This document shows, piece by piece, positions 34,504-37,102 of a stretch of 37,102 nt of DNA. How positions within the stretch are numbered: position 1 is the first letter of the stretch; each line of letters opens with the position of its first letter. The notes beneath the pieces were generated by a model. The model saw nothing but the letters and a program-made list of their open reading frames with translations. It made no database searches and was not told where the DNA came from. A program made the position numbers and the translations under genes. This stretch comes from Desulfonatronovibrio magnus (GTDB taxonomy: Bacteria; Desulfobacterota; Desulfovibrionia; Desulfovibrionales; Desulfonatronovibrionaceae), in contig NZ_JYNP01000055.1 of NCBI RefSeq assembly GCF_000934755.1, positions 1 through 37,102 on the forward strand. The letters are read 5' to 3'.

Positions 34504-35490
34504 TCAGGGCCTTGCGATCTTTTCCAGAATAATATTGGCAACCTCCAGAGCCTGCTTGCCCTGTTCACCTGGAACTTCAGGTTCTCGGTCCTGCATAACA
34601 GCCATGGCAAACTCTTCCAGTTCCATCTTTAGAGAATTAACCTGAGGCGGAGACGGTTTTTCATACACAATATCCCTGGCCCTGTCGCCAACACCAATAT
34701 TGCCCACCACCATGGCAGCTCCTCCTGGATCTGGAAGAGGATATGTATCGCCAAGCCTGAATATATCCGCCTTTTTTTCCATAAAATCCATAGCAATGTA
34801 CTGATTCTTCTGAAACAGCCGCATTCTGCGCATCTGCTTAAGAGAGATTCTGCTGCTGGTGAGATTGGCCACACAACCGCTTTCAAACTTAAGCCTGACA
34901 TTGGCAATATCTTCTGCCTCGGAAACCACAGCTACCCCGCAGGCGTCAATGGATTTTACCGGACTTTTCACAAGATATAAAATCAAATCAAGATCGTGAA
35001 TCATCAGATCCAGCACAACACTGACATCACATCCTCTGGGATTGAACTGGCTCAACCTGTGAGCTTCAATGAACATTGGCTCAACGCGGTGCTCCCTGAC
35101 CGAGAGCATGGCGGGGTTAAAGCGCTCAATATGACCCACCTGGATCTTTTTTCCTTTGGACCTGGCAGACTGAATTATTTCTTCAGCTTCCTGCACTGTA
35201 GATGTAATGGGCTTTTCAATAAAGATATGACAATCATTATCCAGGGCTTTCATGGCAACATTATAATGCTCGCTTGTAGGTACTACTATACTTACAGCAT
35301 CGGCCTCAGCCAGCAGATCTTCAAGAACCTGGTAAGAATCAGTTCCGCATTCAGCGCATATTTTTTGCGCCTGGTCCTGATTGATATCATACGCACCAAC
35401 AAGTTCAATAATATCACTTTCAGCGGCCTGCCTTGCGTGGAAGGTTCCAAGATGTCCAACCCCTACCACTCCGAGCCGAAGTTTTTGCAT
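34504..35490 (-). CDS. Gfo/Idh/MocA-family oxidoreductase (GnnA-like)
   Basis: The 328-aa NAD-dependent sugar dehydrogenase has a Rossmann motif GVVGVGHLGTFHA (residues 7-19), the family EKP motif (92-94, FIEKPITST) and the active-site region DLMIHDLDLILYLV. It begins 30 bp after the lpxB stop on the same strand, so it is in the lpxB operon. In other bacteria GnnA, next to lipid A genes, oxidises UDP-GlcNAc at C3 so that GnnB can aminate it, giving amide-linked lipid A chains. That assignment is inference from neighbourhood; other sugar substrates are possible. Confidence 0.88.
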   Translation of the reverse strand: MQKLRLGVVGVGHLGTFHARQAAESDIIELVGAYDINQDQAQKICAECGTDSYQVLEDLLAEADAVSIVVPTSEHYNVAMKALDNDCHIFIEKPITSTVQEAEEIIQSARSKGKKIQVGHIERFNPAMLSVREHRVEPMFIEAHRLSQFNPRGCDVSVVLDLMIHDLDLILYLVKSPVKSIDACGVAVVSEAEDIANVRLKFESGCVANLTSSRISLKQMRRMRLFQKNQYIAMDFMEKKADIFRLGDTYPLPDPGGAAMVVGNIGVGDRARDIVYEKPSPPQVNSLKMELEEFAMAVMQDREPEVPGEQGKQALEVANIILEKIARP

Positions 35491-35520
35491 AACTAATTCC
35501 TCGCTGTTATCAATTACCTG

Positions 35521-36642
35521 TTATCTGTTACCCATAAACTTTAAAACCAGCCTGGCGCACTGGCGCGTGGCACCGACCCCGCCAAGCTTGGTCCGCAAAT
35601 CGCTTAGACTGTTTTTAATTTCCTGCCTGCTTTCCGGGTTATCCAACAACCTCCCAGATACCTCGGTCAGGCAATCACCCCTGGCTTCATGCTGAATCAA
35701 CTCTGGAAAAACTGTCTTACCCAGTATCAAATTGGGCATGCTGATATGCTTTACATGAATGAGCATTTTTCCCAGTAAATAGCTCAATGCAGAAAGCTTA
35801 TAGGCAACAATAGTTGGAACCTTTAAAATGGCACATTCCAGTGTGACTGTACCTGAAGCAGCAATGGCCATTACACTTTTTCTGATAGTTTCATGTCTAT
35901 TTTCCGGTTGAATATACCTGATCCACGGTCTTGGAGGACAATATTGCTGCAAAAGCTCCATAGTTATCCCCGGGGCCTGAACAATATTAAATCTCAGCTC
36001 CGGCCTTGTTTTGCGAAGATTTTCGGCACAGACAGTAAATTCAGGCAACAGGCTTGATATTTCCTTTTTTCTGCTTCCAGGTAGTAAGGCTATCTGATTG
36101 TTCTGCGGCTTTATCCTGTCTAATTCATCAAGCTGGAGCATTTCCATGAGAGGATGGCCAGTAAAGTGAGCTTTGATGCCATGATCATGAAAAAATTTCT
36201 GTTCAAAGGGAAAAATGCAGGCAACTGCATCAACATACTTTTGCAGGAACTTAACTCTGGACTTACGCCATGCCCAGATCTGAGGCGCAATATAGTAAAT
36301 AACAGGAATATTCAGACCAGCCGCCATGCGGGCCAGATGAAAATTAAAATCTGGAGCATCCATGAGCACCAGCGCTGAAGGGCGCTTGCTGCGCATCAGG
36401 GAATAGACGCGCCGTAAAAGAACCGTAATCCTGGGCAGTGCACTGAATACCTCAGTCAGGCCAACCAAAGACAGTTCTTCAGAGTTGCATACGGTCTCTA
36501 ACCCTGCTCGGCGCATGGCAGGACCGCCCATCCCCATTATAGACACCTCAGGCCTTACATTTCTTATGGCCTGCATAAGCATGGCCCCATAAACATCTGC
36601 TGATGATTCGCAAACATTTATCCAGACCAGATTGTTTTTCAT
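35521..36642 (-). CDS. lpxB: lipid-A-disaccharide synthase
   Basis: The 373-aa GT19 glycosyltransferase joins UDP-2,3-diacylglucosamine and lipid X at the inner membrane. Motifs are an N-terminal CESSADVYGAMLMQAIR (variant of the usual GE-x-SGD), MGMGGPAMRRAG, LVLMDAPDFNFHLA, IYYIAPQIWAWRKSRV, CIFPFEQKFF, FTGHPLMEM, LLPGSRKKEI, ASGTVTLECAILKVPTIVAYK, and PNLILGKTVFPELIQ. Length is normal for LpxB. It is the first gene of a unit with the Gfo/Idh gene. Repeat array 7 begins about 65 bp upstream. Confidence 0.95.
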   Translation of the reverse strand: MKNNLVWINVCESSADVYGAMLMQAIRNVRPEVSIMGMGGPAMRRAGLETVCNSEELSLVGLTEVFSALPRITVLLRRVYSLMRSKRPSALVLMDAPDFNFHLARMAAGLNIPVIYYIAPQIWAWRKSRVKFLQKYVDAVACIFPFEQKFFHDHGIKAHFTGHPLMEMLQLDELDRIKPQNNQIALLPGSRKKEISSLLPEFTVCAENLRKTRPELRFNIVQAPGITMELLQQYCPPRPWIRYIQPENRHETIRKSVMAIAASGTVTLECAILKVPTIVAYKLSALSYLLGKMLIHVKHISMPNLILGKTVFPELIQHEARGDCLTEVSGRLLDNPESRQEIKNSLSDLRTKLGGVGATRQCARLVLKFMGNR

Positions 36643-36709
36643 AGGCCTGTACTTTCCATATTAGTAACTTACCGCCACAATCCTGTAGTATAATACAAGA
36701 AAATTTTAA

Positions 36710-37102
36710 ACACTTATAAGCTCTTCACCCGGGCGGCCCGGGACCGAACCTGCGAGTAACTTTAAGAGTCTGTCACTTTTCTGGAAATTGGGACAGTCCC
36801 CGCGAGGTACTATAAAAAAGATTGATACTGCATTGGTTCCTGGAAGAAATTGGCTTTAATGACAAAATTTACACAGCGAGGGACAGTCCCTGTGCCTGGC
36901 GTAAAGCTCTCATCTTTGACGGAATTTTTCAGGCAAATGTGCATCAATCATAAGCAAAAATCGTAAAAACTTGAAACAGCCTTAACACGTTAGAGATTGC
37001 CGCGCTCGAAGACTCGCTCGCAATGACACCTGAGGTGTCAGGGATGTGGTTGCTAAAAACCTGTCACCCACAAGTGAGCCTAAGCGACCGAAGCAATCTG
37101 TA
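36710..37102. repeat. intergenic repeat mosaic, array 7 (P-A-B, runs off the window)
   Basis: P (about 36710-36760), module A (36761-36971, without the 31-bp block near 36890), fused without a spacer to module B (36972 to the window edge). The join is at AAAATCGTAAAAACTTGAAA. No gene is seen from 36643 to the end. Confidence 0.82.

Overview
The window looks like a chromosomal segment of a Gram-negative sulfate-reducing bacterium of the Desulfovibrionales type. The genus cannot be set from sequence alone. The evidence is the gene order aminotransferase (AlaC type) - homoserine dehydrogenase - phosphoglycerate-mutase-like protein, lpxB directly followed by a Gfo/Idh oxidoreductase, a DUF3536/GH57 protein beside a VKOR-DsbA fusion, and several multi-domain signalling proteins. 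There is no phage block, rRNA or CRISPR array. Genes are mostly housekeeping or signalling, but the gaps between them are packed with repeats.

Layout. 1-5.3 kb: the 3' end of a His-phosphotransfer (hybrid kinase) gene, a small unknown protein, an AAA-ATPase-like/PD-(D/E)XK protein, a membrane alpha/beta hydrolase and a small unknown protein. 5.4-8.1 kb: a foldback element with 8-bp target duplication, a YecA/SEC-C gene broken by one in-frame TGA, a 1-kb repeat mosaic and tRNA-Ser(GCU). 8.3-12.6 kb: the operon alaC-hom-apgM/homoserine-kinase candidate, a second foldback element and a YbgC-type thioesterase. 12.8-17.6 kb: a ParB-like protein divergent from a WaaP/Kdo-kinase-like protein, then VKOR-DsbA and a GH57 protein. 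17.7-21.1 kb: an RdgC-like gene between two 160-bp direct repeats, ahcY and a small lipoprotein. 21.7-30.8 kb: a signalling and thiol-redox neighbourhood made of a DoxX/MauE-like protein, a GAF-TM-rhodanese-like protein, a thioredoxin-fold protein, two REC-STAS regulators, a sensor kinase with a four-cysteine insert, and an orphan branched-chain-type binding lipoprotein. 30.8-37.1 kb: a nucleoside-recognition (gate) membrane protein, a small winged-helix-like protein, a DegT aminotransferase, a Gfo/Idh oxidoreductase and lpxB (GnnB/GnnA/LpxB logic for lipid A).

The most unusual content is non-coding. Seven intergenic arrays are built from a few interchangeable modules (A about 250 bp with GGGACAGTCCC palindromes, B about 180 bp bracketed by GATTGC/GCAATC, C about 60 bp with two hairpins). 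The modules are separated by an approximately 52-bp imperfect palindrome (arms GTTACT/AGTAAC, core CCCGGG). A second family of short elements has 18-bp terminal inverted repeats and 8-bp target duplications, as in IS66-type transposition. A precise 31-bp block is present in some members and absent from others of both families, at the same AGTCCC / GTGCC junction. A third type is a degenerate heptanucleotide tandem repeat (CCTTCAG)n at six places.

How genes may work together. The alaC-hom-third-gene operon points to alanine and threonine/methionine metabolism. The binding lipoprotein without a permease next to a sensor kinase suggests ligand sensing passed to REC-STAS proteins. The neighbouring membrane/periplasmic thiol proteins suggest a redox output or input. 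These links are inferences from adjacency.
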